Under the pieces are notes generated by a model. It ran no database searches, had not been told where the DNA came from, and was given only the letters and a program-made list of their open reading frames with translations. Below, one piece after another: positions 8,998 to 18,231 of a stretch of 64,000 nucleotides of DNA. The stretch comes from Marinomonas vulgaris. Lineage in GTDB: Bacteria > Pseudomonadota > Gammaproteobacteria > Pseudomonadales > Marinomonadaceae. The stretch lies in contig NZ_JAGSSV010000001.1 of assembly GCF_018145875.1 (NCBI RefSeq), positions 248,001 to 312,000 of the forward strand, in the 5' to 3' direction. The translations under genes and the position numbers were made by a program. The number at the start of each line of letters is the position of its first letter. Position 1 is the stretch's first letter.

Positions 8998-10263
8998 ATG
9001 CAAGATCAAATTTTTCACTTACAATATGCAATGGACACCTTTTACTTCTTGGTGTGCGGTGCGCTGGTTATGTGGATGGCAGCTGGATTTGCCATGTTGG
9101 AAGCAGGTTTAGTACGTGCTAAAAACACCACTGAAATCCTGACCAAGAACGTGGCCTTGTTTGCCATTTCTTGCATCATGTACCTAGTTTGTGGCTACTC
9201 TGTCATGTACGGTGGCGAGTGGTTCCTTTCTGGTATCCAAGACGTTGACGTTGCATCTACTTTGACAGACTTTGCTGGTCGTGAAGGCGGCTTTGAAGGC
9301 GGTTCAATTTACTCTGGCGCATCTGACTTTTTCTTCCAAGTTGTGTTCGTTGCAACCGCCATGTCTATCGTATCCGGCGCCGTTGCTGAGCGTATGAAGC
9401 TTTGGGCTTTCTTAGCGTTCGCTGTGGTAATGACTGGTTTTATCTACCCAATGGAAGGTAACTGGACATGGGGCGGTGGTTCTGTTTTCGGTATGTTTAG
9501 CCTTGGCGACCTTGGTTTTACTGACTTTGCCGGTTCCGGTATCGTACACATGGCTGGTGCTTCTGCCGCTCTAGCTGGTGTTATCGTATTGGGCGCTCGT
9601 AAAGGTAAATATGGTCCAAACGGCGAAGTACGCGCTATTCCTGGTGCTAACCTACCTCTAGCAACGCTAGGTACTTTCATCCTTTGGATGGGTTGGTTCG
9701 GCTTCAACGGTGGTTCTGTATTGAAGCTTGGCGATATCGCTAGCTCAAATGCGGTTGCCATGGTGTTCTTGAACACAAACGCAGCAGCAGCCGGTGGTGC
9801 CATTGGTGCGCTTATCTTGGCTCGTATCCTATTCGGCAAAGCTGACCTAACCATGCTTCTTAACGGTGCATTGGCTGGTTTGGTTGCTATTACAGCCGGT
9901 CCTGATACACCAACCGCTCTAGGCGCTACGCTAATTGGTGTTGTTGGTGGTCTGATTGTTGTGGTTTCTATCTTGACGCTAGACAAACTTAAAATCGATG
10001 ATCCAGTGGGCGCTATCTCTGTTCACGGTGTAGTTGGTCTTTGGGGCTTGCTAGCTGTGCCACTAACTAACGATGGCACAACCTTCGGCGGACAAATCGC
10101 TGGTGCATTGACCATCTTCGTTTGGGTATTCGTAACAAGCCTTGTGGTTTGGTTGATTATCAAAGCCATCATGGGTGTTCGTGTTAGCGAAGAAGAAGAA
10201 TACGAAGGTGTGGATCTTTCTGAATGTGGTATGGAAGCGTACCCAGAATTCAGCAAAAAATAA
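8998..10263 (+). CDS. amtB: Ammonium transporter AmtB
   Basis: A 421-residue trimeric inner-membrane ammonium channel with about eleven hydrophobic segments. Conserved pieces include AGFAMLEAGLVRAKNT near the N terminus, the pore region GSGIVHMAGASAALAG with the first pore histidine, LWMGWFGFNGGS, and ISVHGVVGLWGLLAVPL with the second pore histidine. The cytosolic tail (VSEEEEYEGVDLSECGMEAYPEF) is the GlnK docking and regulatory segment. It has no cleavable signal peptide, unlike E. coli AmtB. It is co-transcribed with glnK and ends at a strong terminator. Confidence 0.96.
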   Translation: MQDQIFHLQYAMDTFYFLVCGALVMWMAAGFAMLEAGLVRAKNTTEILTKNVALFAISCIMYLVCGYSVMYGGEWFLSGIQDVDVASTLTDFAGREGGFEGGSIYSGASDFFFQVVFVATAMSIVSGAVAERMKLWAFLAFAVVMTGFIYPMEGNWTWGGGSVFGMFSLGDLGFTDFAGSGIVHMAGASAALAGVIVLGARKGKYGPNGEVRAIPGANLPLATLGTFILWMGWFGFNGGSVLKLGDIASSNAVAMVFLNTNAAAAGGAIGALILARILFGKADLTMLLNGALAGLVAITAGPDTPTALGATLIGVVGGLIVVVSILTLDKLKIDDPVGAISVHGVVGLWGLLAVPLTNDGTTFGGQIAGALTIFVWVFVTSLVVWLIIKAIMGVRVSEEEEYEGVDLSECGMEAYPEFSKK

Positions 10264-10295
10264 TCTGATCGTTTAACCTCTTGGTTAAAGTACAG

Positions 10296-10327
10296 AACCC
10301 TCGCCTCGGCGGGGGTTTTGTTTTTTT
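10296..10327 (+). terminator. Rho-independent terminator after amtB
   Basis: An inverted repeat AACCCTCGCC-TC-GGCGGGGGTT is followed by a T-rich run (TTGTTTTTTT). It closes the glnK-amtB operon. Confidence 0.9.
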
Positions 10328-10439
10328 GAAGACGGAGTATTATTCCACCCTACCAATCAAGCATGCACCGAGCGACTCACGCTAAGCTGCCGCACACAAT
10401 AGCCATGCCGATACGACTCAGCAGAGGACACCGAACACC

Positions 10440-11969
10440 ATGATAGAAGATTTACATTTAACCATTCGTAACCTCACCAACAACGATTACGAACAAGTCA
10501 AAACTCTGATGGACAAGGTGTATCACGATATTGGTGGTTCTTGGCCTGAACATACTATTCACCAATTGATCAAAGATTTTCCAGAAGGCCAAATTTGCCT
10601 CGAAGACCACGGTAAAATCGTAGGTATCGCCCTATCGGTACAGGTCAGTTATCAGCGTTTCAGTAACCCGCATACCTACGATGATTTAGTCGATCAAAAA
10701 GAAAATATCTTAAACGACGCCATGGGCGATGCCATGTATGGGCTAGATGCACTCATCGCACCAGAGTACCGCGGCTACCGCCTTGGACGACGCCTCTACG
10801 AAGCGCGAAAAGAACTTTGTCGCCAACACAATTTGCGCGCCATTTTGGCCGGCGGTCGTATCCCGAATTATCACGAGCATGCCCATGAGATGAACCCAGC
10901 CGAATACTTAGAAGCGGTTCGCGAACGTCGAATATACGACCCTATCTTGACCTTCCAGCTGTCAAACGACTTTCAAGTCACTCGCCTACTAAAGCGCTAC
11001 ATGCCAGAAGATGAAAAATCCCAAGGTTATGCAACACTATTAGAGTGGAAGAACATCTTTTTTGAACCCGACACTAACGTTATCCGCTCCCGTAAAACAC
11101 AAGTGCGTATCGGTGCGATCCAGTGGCAAATGCGTGAAGTCGAAAGCGTCGATGAGTTACTCAAACAAGTGGAATACTTCATTGATGCCGTGTCTGATTA
11201 CAAAAGTGATTTCGTACTGTTTCCTGAATTTTTCAATGCGCCTTTAATCGGACTCAGCCCAGATCAAAGCAACCAGACCGAAGCCATCCGCTTTTTGGCT
11301 AGTTTTACAGAGCGCTTCAAAAATGAAATGAGCCAGTTCGCGGTGGGTTACAACATCAACGTCATCACCGGCTCCATGCCCGTTATCGAAGACGACATTG
11401 TGTATAACGTGAGTTATTTGTGTCGCCGCGACGGCACCGTTGAAGAACAAAAGAAAATCCACATCACGCCACACGAACGTCGTGATTGGGTCATTCAAGG
11501 GGGCAACGAAATACGTGTCTTTAACACCGACGCAGGCCGTGTCGGCATCTTGATTTGCTACGATGTGGAGTTCCCAGAGCTAGGTCGTTTATTGGCCGAG
11601 CAAGACATGGACATTTTGTTTGTACCTTTCTGGACAGACACCAAAAACGGCTACCTACGCGTACGTCGCTGCGCTCAAGCCCGCGCCATTGAAAACGAAT
11701 GTTACGTGGTAATTTGTGGTAGTTGCGGTAATTTACCGCAAGTCGAAAACTTAGACATTCAGTACGCTCAAAGCTCGGTATTTTCACCGTCTGACTTCTC
11801 TTATCCACATGATGCGGTCATGGCTGAAACTACGGCAAACACTGAGATGATCATGTTCTCTGATTTGGATTTAGACAAGTTGAAATTGACTCGAAGCGAA
11901 GGCTCCGTAAATAACTTAAAAGATCGCCGTACAGATCTTTATGCCCTAAATTGGAAAAAACAACCGTAA
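10440..11969 (+). CDS. GNAT acetyltransferase-carbon-nitrogen hydrolase fusion
   Basis: A 509-residue two-domain cytoplasmic enzyme of unknown substrate. Residues 1-200 form a GNAT N-acetyltransferase domain, with an acetyl-CoA-binding segment around LIAPEYRGYRLGRRLYEAR (105-123). Residues 220-500 form a nitrilase-superfamily amidohydrolase with the triad Glu263 (FPEFFNAP), Lys339 (EQKKIHITPHE) and Cys373 (ILICYDVEFPE). The fusion suggests that acyl transfer and amide hydrolysis act on the same or linked metabolites. Full-length relatives with this architecture are known in bacteria. It is followed 21 bases later by radA. Confidence 0.92.
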   Translation: MIEDLHLTIRNLTNNDYEQVKTLMDKVYHDIGGSWPEHTIHQLIKDFPEGQICLEDHGKIVGIALSVQVSYQRFSNPHTYDDLVDQKENILNDAMGDAMYGLDALIAPEYRGYRLGRRLYEARKELCRQHNLRAILAGGRIPNYHEHAHEMNPAEYLEAVRERRIYDPILTFQLSNDFQVTRLLKRYMPEDEKSQGYATLLEWKNIFFEPDTNVIRSRKTQVRIGAIQWQMREVESVDELLKQVEYFIDAVSDYKSDFVLFPEFFNAPLIGLSPDQSNQTEAIRFLASFTERFKNEMSQFAVGYNINVITGSMPVIEDDIVYNVSYLCRRDGTVEEQKKIHITPHERRDWVIQGGNEIRVFNTDAGRVGILICYDVEFPELGRLLAEQDMDILFVPFWTDTKNGYLRVRRCAQARAIENECYVVICGSCGNLPQVENLDIQYAQSSVFSPSDFSYPHDAVMAETTANTEMIMFSDLDLDKLKLTRSEGSVNNLKDRRTDLYALNWKKQP

Positions 11970-11990
11970 ACAACAGAAAATAGGACGACC

Positions 11991-13382
11991 ATGGCCAAAG
12001 CAAAAACCGCCTTTGTCTGCAATGAATGCGGCGCAGATTACGCAAAATGGCAAGGACAGTGCTCGTCTTGTCAGGCGTGGAATTCACTGTCTGAAATACG
12101 CTTAACATCGGGCAAAACTTCTGCTCGCGTGGCTGCCAGCCAGGACCCTCGCTATCAAGGTTACGCGGGGGCGGTAACTGGCATTCAGAATTTATCGGAC
12201 ATTGACCTAGGCGATGTGCCTCGCTTTAGCTCAGGCGCCAAAGAATTCGATCGTGTACTCGGCGGCGGTTTGGTTCCTGGTGGCGTGGTATTAATCGGCG
12301 GCTCACCTGGCGCGGGCAAAAGTACGCTTTTGTTACAAACTATGTGCTGGCTTGCTGAACAACAAAGCGCTCTATATGTGACAGGTGAGGAGTCGCTGCA
12401 GCAAGTCGCCATGCGTGCTCAACGCCTGGGCTTGCCGACGCAAAGTCTAAAAATGCTCTCAGAAACCAACGTAGAAGCCATTTTAACCATTGCTCAACAG
12501 ATTAAACCCAAGATCATGGTCATTGACTCGATTCAGGTCATGCATCTCGACGGCGTCGAATCCGCGCCAGGTAGCGTATCGCAAGTACGTGAAAGCGCGG
12601 CGGTGTTAACGCGTTTTGCCAAACAAACTCAAACCGCCGTTTTACTGGTCGGTCACGTCACTAAGGACGGCACGCTCGCGGGGCCAAAAGTGCTTGAGCA
12701 CATGGTAGATTGCTCGGTCTTACTGGAGGGCTCAGAAGATTCTCGCTTTCGCACGTTGCGCGGTATGAAAAACCGCTTTGGCGCCGTCAACGAATTGGGC
12801 GTATTTGCTATGTTGGAAAATGGCCTCAAAGAGGTCAAAAACCCCAGCTCGATCTTTCTAAACCGCAGCAGTCATCCCGCGGCCGGCAGCTTAGTCATGG
12901 TCGTTTGGGAAGGCACCCGTCCCTTGCTGGTGGAACTGCAGGCTTTGGTAGATGATTCGGCGCTTGGCAATCCAAGGCGCGTCACCGTAGGATTTGATCA
13001 TAACCGTTTGGCCATGTTGCTCGCGGTGTTGCATAAACACGGCGGTTTACTGACCTCGGATCAAGATGTGTATCTCAACGTGGTCGGTGGCGTCAAAGTG
13101 CTGGAAACCAGTGCCGATTTAGCCGCCATTGCCGCGGTGGTATCGAGCTTTCGTGATCGAGTATTACCACACGATCTCGTTGTGCTGGGCGAAGTGGGCT
13201 TATCTGGGGAAATTCGCCCTGTGCCATCGGGTCAAGAGCGCATCAGCGAAGCCGCCAAACACGGCTTCACTCGCGCTGTGGTACCCAAGGCTAATTGTCC
13301 GAAAAAGCCCATAGAAGGTATGAAGGTCATTGGGGTCGATCGACTATCGGAAGCGTTAGACGCTATTTTTGAAAATGGATGA
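11991..13382 (+). CDS. radA: DNA repair protein RadA
   Basis: A 463-residue RecA-like helicase that acts in recombination intermediates. An N-terminal C4 zinc finger uses Cys10, Cys13, Cys24 and Cys27. Walker A GGSPGAGKST has its Lys at 110. The RadA-specific MKNRFGAVNELGVF motif lies near residue 260, and the C-terminal Lon-protease-like domain (NVVGGVKVLETSADLAAIAA) follows. AGGA lies five bases ahead of the ATG. It ends directly against the convergent DUF1289 gene: the two stop codons abut at 13382/13383. Confidence 0.96.
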   Translation: MAKAKTAFVCNECGADYAKWQGQCSSCQAWNSLSEIRLTSGKTSARVAASQDPRYQGYAGAVTGIQNLSDIDLGDVPRFSSGAKEFDRVLGGGLVPGGVVLIGGSPGAGKSTLLLQTMCWLAEQQSALYVTGEESLQQVAMRAQRLGLPTQSLKMLSETNVEAILTIAQQIKPKIMVIDSIQVMHLDGVESAPGSVSQVRESAAVLTRFAKQTQTAVLLVGHVTKDGTLAGPKVLEHMVDCSVLLEGSEDSRFRTLRGMKNRFGAVNELGVFAMLENGLKEVKNPSSIFLNRSSHPAAGSLVMVVWEGTRPLLVELQALVDDSALGNPRRVTVGFDHNRLAMLLAVLHKHGGLLTSDQDVYLNVVGGVKVLETSADLAAIAAVVSSFRDRVLPHDLVVLGEVGLSGEIRPVPSGQERISEAAKHGFTRAVVPKANCPKKPIEGMKVIGVDRLSEALDAIFENG

Positions 13383-13688
13383 TTATGGAAAGGCGTCTTT
13401 CGTGGTGAATAAATCAGCCTCTGGTGATTCTTGGATACCGTCAGCGTCCATACCATAGGGCAAGGCTTTGGCGGAATCGGCAGCCAAACGATCTTGTCGA
13501 GCTTTAAGCAGACGCGCCCGACGCTGTTTGCACAGCTCCAATACATGATGGCGCGCTTCATTGCTTAAGGAAAACCAATGAAAGCGCTCTTCTCGACTGC
13601 GTAAACAGCCTTTGCAAAAACCTTTGGCGCTGTTTTCACACACACCTCGACAGGGGCTTTCTATGGCAAACAATTCTATTTGTTCCAT
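13383..13688 (-). CDS. DUF1289 protein (predicted Fe-S or zinc small protein)
   Basis: A 101-residue protein with the DUF1289 cysteine pattern CRGVCENSAKGFCKGCLRSREE, whose four cysteines could bind a metal, followed by a conserved W-F region (FHWFSLSNEARHHVLEL) and a basic helix. Function is unknown in the family. The last 25 residues are acidic and poorly conserved in appearance. No spacer separates it from radA, so the two transcripts must overlap at their 3' ends. Confidence 0.85.
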   Translation of the reverse strand: MEQIELFAIESPCRGVCENSAKGFCKGCLRSREERFHWFSLSNEARHHVLELCKQRRARLLKARQDRLAADSAKALPYGMDADGIQESPEADLFTTKDAFP

Positions 13689-13713
13689 CTAGCCTCCTGT
13701 TTATTCACTCACA

Positions 13714-14322
13714 TTATTGCGTGGCTAACCGAAAATCATAGGTTTCTTCTGGGGATAAAAAGTACACTCTTTCCGCGGGCGCGGCATCCAGTGAGAACCA
13801 ATAGAACCGCTCCGGCACGCCCATTTCCAAGTAAAAATTCACATACACAGCATGCACAGGGTCGGCAATATTCAGATTTTCGGCTCGGGTTAAAGAGCCA
13901 TCAGACCAAGCATGCACACCCACACCAGCCCCTCCGCCAATGGTGCGATTCACGCCCCCTAAAAATAAATCGACGCCGCCAGACAACACATAGCCTGTTG
14001 GCGCAATATGGGTATTTAGCCCTAAGCGACGAATAAGACGAGCGCCCTCCATGGTCGCCTGCTGATCAACCGAGCCTGGTACATCCACCAGCACCAGATC
14101 AGTAACATTTGGATACGCTTCTATTAGATCACTCAACTGTGCGGCCAAATCACTGCCCAGCACACCAAACAAATACGCCACGTTGCCTTCCACCTCGGCA
14201 CTAAAAGAACCATTTACATCCTCTTGCTGCGGCTTACTCGATGAAGCACAGCCAGACAACACAAGCACTACAAGGCATAACAGCCATGGCGAAAGAGCGA
14301 AGTTCCATTTTTTGCAGTTCAT
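13714..14322 (-). CDS. Predicted lipoprotein with ClpP/crotonase-like fold
   Basis: A 202-residue predicted lipoprotein; the lipobox is VLSGC, with the modified Cys about 24 residues in. The mature part resembles a family of ClpP-like periplasmic proteins (COG3904 as I remember it). It has a strand-turn region LVLVDVPGSVDQQA, then LSGGVDLFLGGVNRTIGGGAGVGVHAW, and a C-terminal ERFYWFSLDAAPAERVYFLS. The Ser in LSGG and His in GVHAW are candidate active-site residues by analogy with ClpP. The function is not known. It could start at a GTG three bases earlier. Confidence 0.75.
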   Translation of the reverse strand: MNCKKWNFALSPWLLCLVVLVLSGCASSSKPQQEDVNGSFSAEVEGNVAYLFGVLGSDLAAQLSDLIEAYPNVTDLVLVDVPGSVDQQATMEGARLIRRLGLNTHIAPTGYVLSGGVDLFLGGVNRTIGGGAGVGVHAWSDGSLTRAENLNIADPVHAVYVNFYLEMGVPERFYWFSLDAAPAERVYFLSPEETYDFRLATQ

Positions 14323-14375
14323 CACAGGCTCAATACAGGAAAAGAAAACATCATAGCATTGAGAAATACGAGGTC

Positions 14376-14413
14376 AAAGAAAGGATGGCCGCTCATCGAA
14401 GATGAACGGCCAT
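14376..14413 (-). terminator. Terminator downstream of mmsA
   Basis: On the minus strand, ATGGCCGTTCATC-TTC-GATGAGCGGCCAT forms a 13-pair stem (one G-U pair) followed by a pyrimidine-rich CCTTTCTTT. It lies 38 bases after the mmsA stop codon. Confidence 0.8.
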
Positions 14414-14450
14414 TAAACAAACTCAAAACAAGGTCACTCGTGTGAGTAAA

Positions 14451-15941
14451 TTAAGATGGAAAAGCGAAGCTCTTACCTTCACGAACGCCAGCGGAAGGCC
14501 AACGCTGAGTAATGGTTTTGCGCTTAGTGTAAAAACGCACCGCGTCAGGGCCGTAAGCATGTAAATCACCAAACAAAGAGCGTTTCCAGCCACCAAAGCT
14601 GTGATACGCCACTGGCACAGGCAGTGGCACGTTGATGCCAACCATGCCCACTTCGATGTGATCTGAGAAGTAACGCGCCGCTTCGCCATCGCGAGTAAAA
14701 ATGCAGGTGCCGTTGCCGTATTCGTGGTCGTTGATCAGCGTCATGGCTTCTTCCATGGTTTCCACACGAACCACTTGCAACACAGGGCCGAAGATCTCTT
14801 GCTGATAGCTGTCCATCTCTTTAGTGACGCCATCGATTAGCGTTGCGCCCACGAAAAAACCATTTTCATAGCCAGCCACCTGTGGATAACGCCCGTCTAC
14901 GACCACTTGAGCGCCTTGAGACTCGGCGCTGTCGATAAAACCCACCACCTTGTCTTTGTGTTCTTGAGTAATCACGGGGCCAAAGTCGTTGTTTTTATCG
15001 GAACATTCGCCGACTTTTAATGGTTTCATGGCATCTGCCATTTTGCTAACCAAGGCATCGCCAGCTGCTTTACCCACGGCAACCGCAACCGATAACGCCA
15101 TACAACGTTCGCCGGACGAACCGAATGCCGCGCCCAATAGTTGGCTAACCACGTTATCCATGTCGGCATCTGGCATGACGATGGCGTGATTTTTTGCGCC
15201 GCCCAATGCTTGGCAACGTTTGCCATTGGCGCTGGCTTTGCTGTAAATGTATTCCGCAATCGGAGTTGAGCCAACAAAGCTCACGGCTTTAACACGCTTA
15301 TCTTCCAACAAGGTATCCACAGCGACCTTGTCACCGTTCACCACGTTAAACACACCTGCAGGTAAACCCGCTTCATGCAGTAATTCAGCAATAAACAAGG
15401 CGGTGCTTGGATCACGTTCCGATGGTTTTAAAACGAAGGTGTTACCGCAGACAATCGCCATAGGGAACATCCAAAGCGGCACCATCGCAGGGAAGTTAAA
15501 CGGCGTAATACCAGCCACGACACCCAAAGGCTGAAACTCACTCCACGAATCGATGTTAGGACCAACGTTTTTGCTGTATTCGCCCTTTAACAGCTCAGGA
15601 GCACCACAGGCGTATTCCACATTTTCAATTCCGCGTTGTAACTCGCCAGCGGCATCGTGGCAGATTTTACCGTGCTCAGCACCGATCAACTCACAGATTT
15701 TATCTGAATGTTTTTCCAATAAAGCTTTGTAGTTAAACATGATACGTGCGCGTTTTAGGGGCGGTGTATTGCGCCACTCTGGGTAAGCCGCTTGCGCTAC
15801 TGCAATGGCTTCTTCAACCGTTTCTTTGGAAGCGATCGCCACTTTTTTTGCCACAAGGCCGGTTGCTGGATTGAATACGTCCTGAGTGCGCATGGCTTCT
15901 TGTGAAGTCTGTCCACCAATGAGGTGCCCGATAATGTCCAT
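14451..15941 (-). CDS. mmsA: CoA-acylating methylmalonate-semialdehyde dehydrogenase
   Basis: A 496-residue aldehyde dehydrogenase converting methylmalonate or malonate semialdehyde, NAD and CoA to propionyl- or acetyl-CoA, in valine, inositol or beta-alanine breakdown. PFNFP with Asn149 and the nucleophile Cys280 in FGSSGERCMALS are present. The general-base Glu of ordinary ALDHs is missing (QALGGAKNH), as expected for the CoA-acylating type. The GGAG site lies ahead of ATG 15941. No mmsB or other valine genes adjoin; a divergent LysR gene is next to it and is a likely regulator. Confidence 0.94.
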   Translation of the reverse strand: MDIIGHLIGGQTSQEAMRTQDVFNPATGLVAKKVAIASKETVEEAIAVAQAAYPEWRNTPPLKRARIMFNYKALLEKHSDKICELIGAEHGKICHDAAGELQRGIENVEYACGAPELLKGEYSKNVGPNIDSWSEFQPLGVVAGITPFNFPAMVPLWMFPMAIVCGNTFVLKPSERDPSTALFIAELLHEAGLPAGVFNVVNGDKVAVDTLLEDKRVKAVSFVGSTPIAEYIYSKASANGKRCQALGGAKNHAIVMPDADMDNVVSQLLGAAFGSSGERCMALSVAVAVGKAAGDALVSKMADAMKPLKVGECSDKNNDFGPVITQEHKDKVVGFIDSAESQGAQVVVDGRYPQVAGYENGFFVGATLIDGVTKEMDSYQQEIFGPVLQVVRVETMEEAMTLINDHEYGNGTCIFTRDGEAARYFSDHIEVGMVGINVPLPVPVAYHSFGGWKRSLFGDLHAYGPDAVRFYTKRKTITQRWPSAGVREGKSFAFPS

Positions 15942-16009
15942 AAATGCTCCTTCTAACCTGTCTAAAAGTCTGTGTGAATAACGATGATTGACACTACTAT
16001 GCCAAGGGG

Positions 16010-16036
16010 AATAGATTATGAAAAGCCGAATCTATT
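16010..16036. promoter_or_regulatory. Candidate LysR-type operator between mmsA and lysR
   Basis: AATAGATT-N11-AATCTATT is a perfect 8-base inverted repeat with an 11-base spacer, so it contains the T-N11-A pattern of LysR sites. It sits in the 155-base divergent intergenic region. A second nearby direct repeat, TTAGTTAA twice with a 12-base period, lies at about 16041-16060. Confidence 0.55.
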
Positions 16037-16096
16037 AACGCTTAGTTAATCCATTAGTTAACTATCTTTTCTATGAAATACGACCAGTAAGGGCCT

Positions 16097-17005
16097 ATGA
16101 TGAAAAAGTTTCAAAGCCAAGTCAGCGATGCGGATCTGCGCATTTTACGCATTTTCAGAACTGTCGTGGAATGCGGCGGTTTTTCCGCCGCCGAAGTCGA
16201 ACTGAACATCAGTCGAGCCGCCATCAGCATCGCTATTTCCGACTTGGAAACGCGCCTTGGTTTTCGTTTGTGTCAACGGGGCCGCTCGGGGTTTTCCCTC
16301 ACCAATGAAGGCAGTCAGGTGTACGACTATACTTTGCAACTGCTGTCGTCTATCGAAGATTTTCGTACTAATATCAATGCTTTGCATCAACACTTGAAGG
16401 GTGAACTGAACATCGGCATCACAGATAATCTGGTGACGCTGCCACACACCCGTATCACCAAAACCTTAGCTGGGTTAAAAGACAAGGGCCCGCAGGTCAC
16501 CATTAACATTCGGATGATACCACCCACCGATGTGGAGCGTGGCGTGCTCGATGGCCAATTGCATGTGGGCATAGTGCCGGATTTAAAAATCCTCAGCGGC
16601 TTGGATTACCATCATTTGTATGAAGAAGAATCCAAACTTTATTGCAGCAATACCCACCCATTATTTGACCACGATGACAGCGCTTTGACTCTGTCGTCGT
16701 TAAAAGACTTTGATGCCGTACTACCCGCTTACGCGCAAACACCCGAGGTGAAAGCTCAGCACCAACCCCTAACCGCCACAGCCACGGCGACCGACCGAGA
16801 AGGCATCGCCTTTTTGATTCTGACCGGACGTTATATTGGTTTTTTGCCAGACCACGTGGCTTCGCGATGGATACGAGACGGCCGCATGCGGGCCATTTTG
16901 CCCGCCGACTGTCACTACATTACGCAGTTTTCTGCCATCACCCGCAAAGGCGCGCGAGCCAACCTTATTCTGGAAACATTCCTTAAAGAACTCGAAAAAA
17001 CGTAA
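16097..17005 (+). CDS. LysR-family regulator divergent from mmsA
   Basis: A 302-residue LysR regulator. The N-terminal winged helix-turn-helix is clear (residues 13-72: LRIFRTVVECGGFSAAEVELNISRAAIS and LETRLGFRLCQRGRSGFSLTNEG). An effector-binding domain follows (LNIGITDNLVTLPHTRI and LHVGIVPDL). Its position and the dyad between the genes suggest that it controls mmsA and itself. The effector might be a semialdehyde or related acid, but that is inference. The ATG pair at 16097/16100 leaves the start uncertain by one codon. Confidence 0.9.
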   Translation: MMKKFQSQVSDADLRILRIFRTVVECGGFSAAEVELNISRAAISIAISDLETRLGFRLCQRGRSGFSLTNEGSQVYDYTLQLLSSIEDFRTNINALHQHLKGELNIGITDNLVTLPHTRITKTLAGLKDKGPQVTINIRMIPPTDVERGVLDGQLHVGIVPDLKILSGLDYHHLYEEESKLYCSNTHPLFDHDDSALTLSSLKDFDAVLPAYAQTPEVKAQHQPLTATATATDREGIAFLILTGRYIGFLPDHVASRWIRDGRMRAILPADCHYITQFSAITRKGARANLILETFLKELEKT

Positions 17006-17116
17006 GATATGACAGATTAATTATATCTTTCATATATATTTAAAAGTTCATATCTATAATCAGGAGATATAAAATAGATTCATCTAACTATATCCTATTT
17101 ATTTACGGAGAAATGA
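17006..17116 (+). promoter_or_regulatory. A+T-rich promoter region of the RND operon
   Basis: This short intergenic stretch is strikingly A+T-rich and contains repeated GATAT/ATATC arms, for example AGATAT...ATATCT at 17008-17031 and GATATA...TATATC at 17065-17093. It probably holds the efflux operon promoter and could bind a regulator. No exact -35/-10 pair stands out. Confidence 0.35.
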
Positions 17117-18229
17117 ATGACCCCCCCTAAGCGCACCAGCACACTCATCGGTTTGACGCTCACCGCGTCTTTATTTATCGCCGGCTGTTCTCCGAGCGAA
17201 GAAGAAACCGTGGTGGAGAAAGAAATCATCCGCCCCGTCAAACTAATCACCATAGAAGCCACGGATGCGGTGAATATTCGACGCTTCCCTGCCGAATTAA
17301 AAGCCAGTGAAGAAGCGGACATTGCGTTTCGTGTTGGTGGCCAGCTTATGGAACTGAAAGTTGTTGCGGGACAACGGGTGAAAAAAGGCGATTTACTGGC
17401 GGTGTTAGACCCGACCGATTTCAAATTGCAGGTCGAATTGGCTCAAGCGAACCAAAGCCTGGCTGACGCGCAATTCAAACGTATTCAAAATCTATTGCGT
17501 CAAAACGTCACCACACAAGCCCAATACGACTCTACCAAAGCCACGTTAGACCAAGCCAACAACGCCTTGCAAACAGCCAAAAATCAGCTTAAATACACCA
17601 AGGTGTACGCGCCGTTTAGTGGTGTCATCTCGTCAGTATCGACGGAAAACTTCCAGTATGTCAGCGCTGCGGCTACTCTTATGCACATGCAAAACATCGA
17701 CGATTTAGACATTGAATTCCAAGTGCCTGAGAGCTTGATTGTCAGTATAAGATCAACCAATTCCGATTATCGACCTAATGTGGTGGTTGATGTCGCACCA
17801 AGTGAACCTCTAACGGGTGTGTACAAAGAACACAACACCACGCCAGACGAAACCACAAAAGCCTACGATGTCACCTTAGAGCTGATTCGCCAAACGTCCT
17901 CTCAACTGACGTTATTACCCGGCATGACAGCCAATGTCGACATCGATTTAAGCCGTTTACTAGGGCAGAAAAAACACGTGACCGTGCCCGTTGAAGCGGT
18001 ACTGCGTCGTGAAGACACCACCACCGGTCAATCCAACAGCACCGTTTGGGTTTACAACCAAGACACTCAGCAAGTCAGTGCCCGCGTGGTAAAATTAGGC
18101 GTTTTGCAAAATAATCAGATTGAAATACTGTCTGGCCTTAATATTGGTGACCAAGTTGTGGCGGCAGGCGTCAGTAGCTTAACGGACAGCATGCATGTTC
18201 GTCCTTGGACTCGCGAGCGTGGCCTATAA
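17117..18229 (+). CDS. RND efflux periplasmic adaptor (membrane fusion protein)
   Basis: A 370-residue lipoprotein adaptor of a tripartite RND pump. The lipobox is LFIAGC. The biotinyl-lipoyl half-motifs (FRVGGQLMELKVVAGQRVKKGDLLAVLD and VYAPFSGVISSV) flank an alpha-helical hairpin (about residues 105-155, AQANQSLADAQFKRIQNLL). The beta-barrel and membrane-proximal domains follow (LPGMTANVDIDL). CGGAG precedes the ATG by six bases. Codons 2-4 contain a run of seven C. The permease gene starts two bases after its stop codon. Confidence 0.93.
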   Translation: MTPPKRTSTLIGLTLTASLFIAGCSPSEEETVVEKEIIRPVKLITIEATDAVNIRRFPAELKASEEADIAFRVGGQLMELKVVAGQRVKKGDLLAVLDPTDFKLQVELAQANQSLADAQFKRIQNLLRQNVTTQAQYDSTKATLDQANNALQTAKNQLKYTKVYAPFSGVISSVSTENFQYVSAAATLMHMQNIDDLDIEFQVPESLIVSIRSTNSDYRPNVVVDVAPSEPLTGVYKEHNTTPDETTKAYDVTLELIRQTSSQLTLLPGMTANVDIDLSRLLGQKKHVTVPVEAVLRREDTTTGQSNSTVWVYNQDTQQVSARVVKLGVLQNNQIEILSGLNIGDQVVAAGVSSLTDSMHVRPWTRERGL

Positions 18230-18231
18230 TC

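Noticed and set aside
9444..9986. Open frame of 180 codons on the minus strand inside amtB
   Set aside because: It is antisense to a conserved coding region with strong codon bias and has no family-like sequence.
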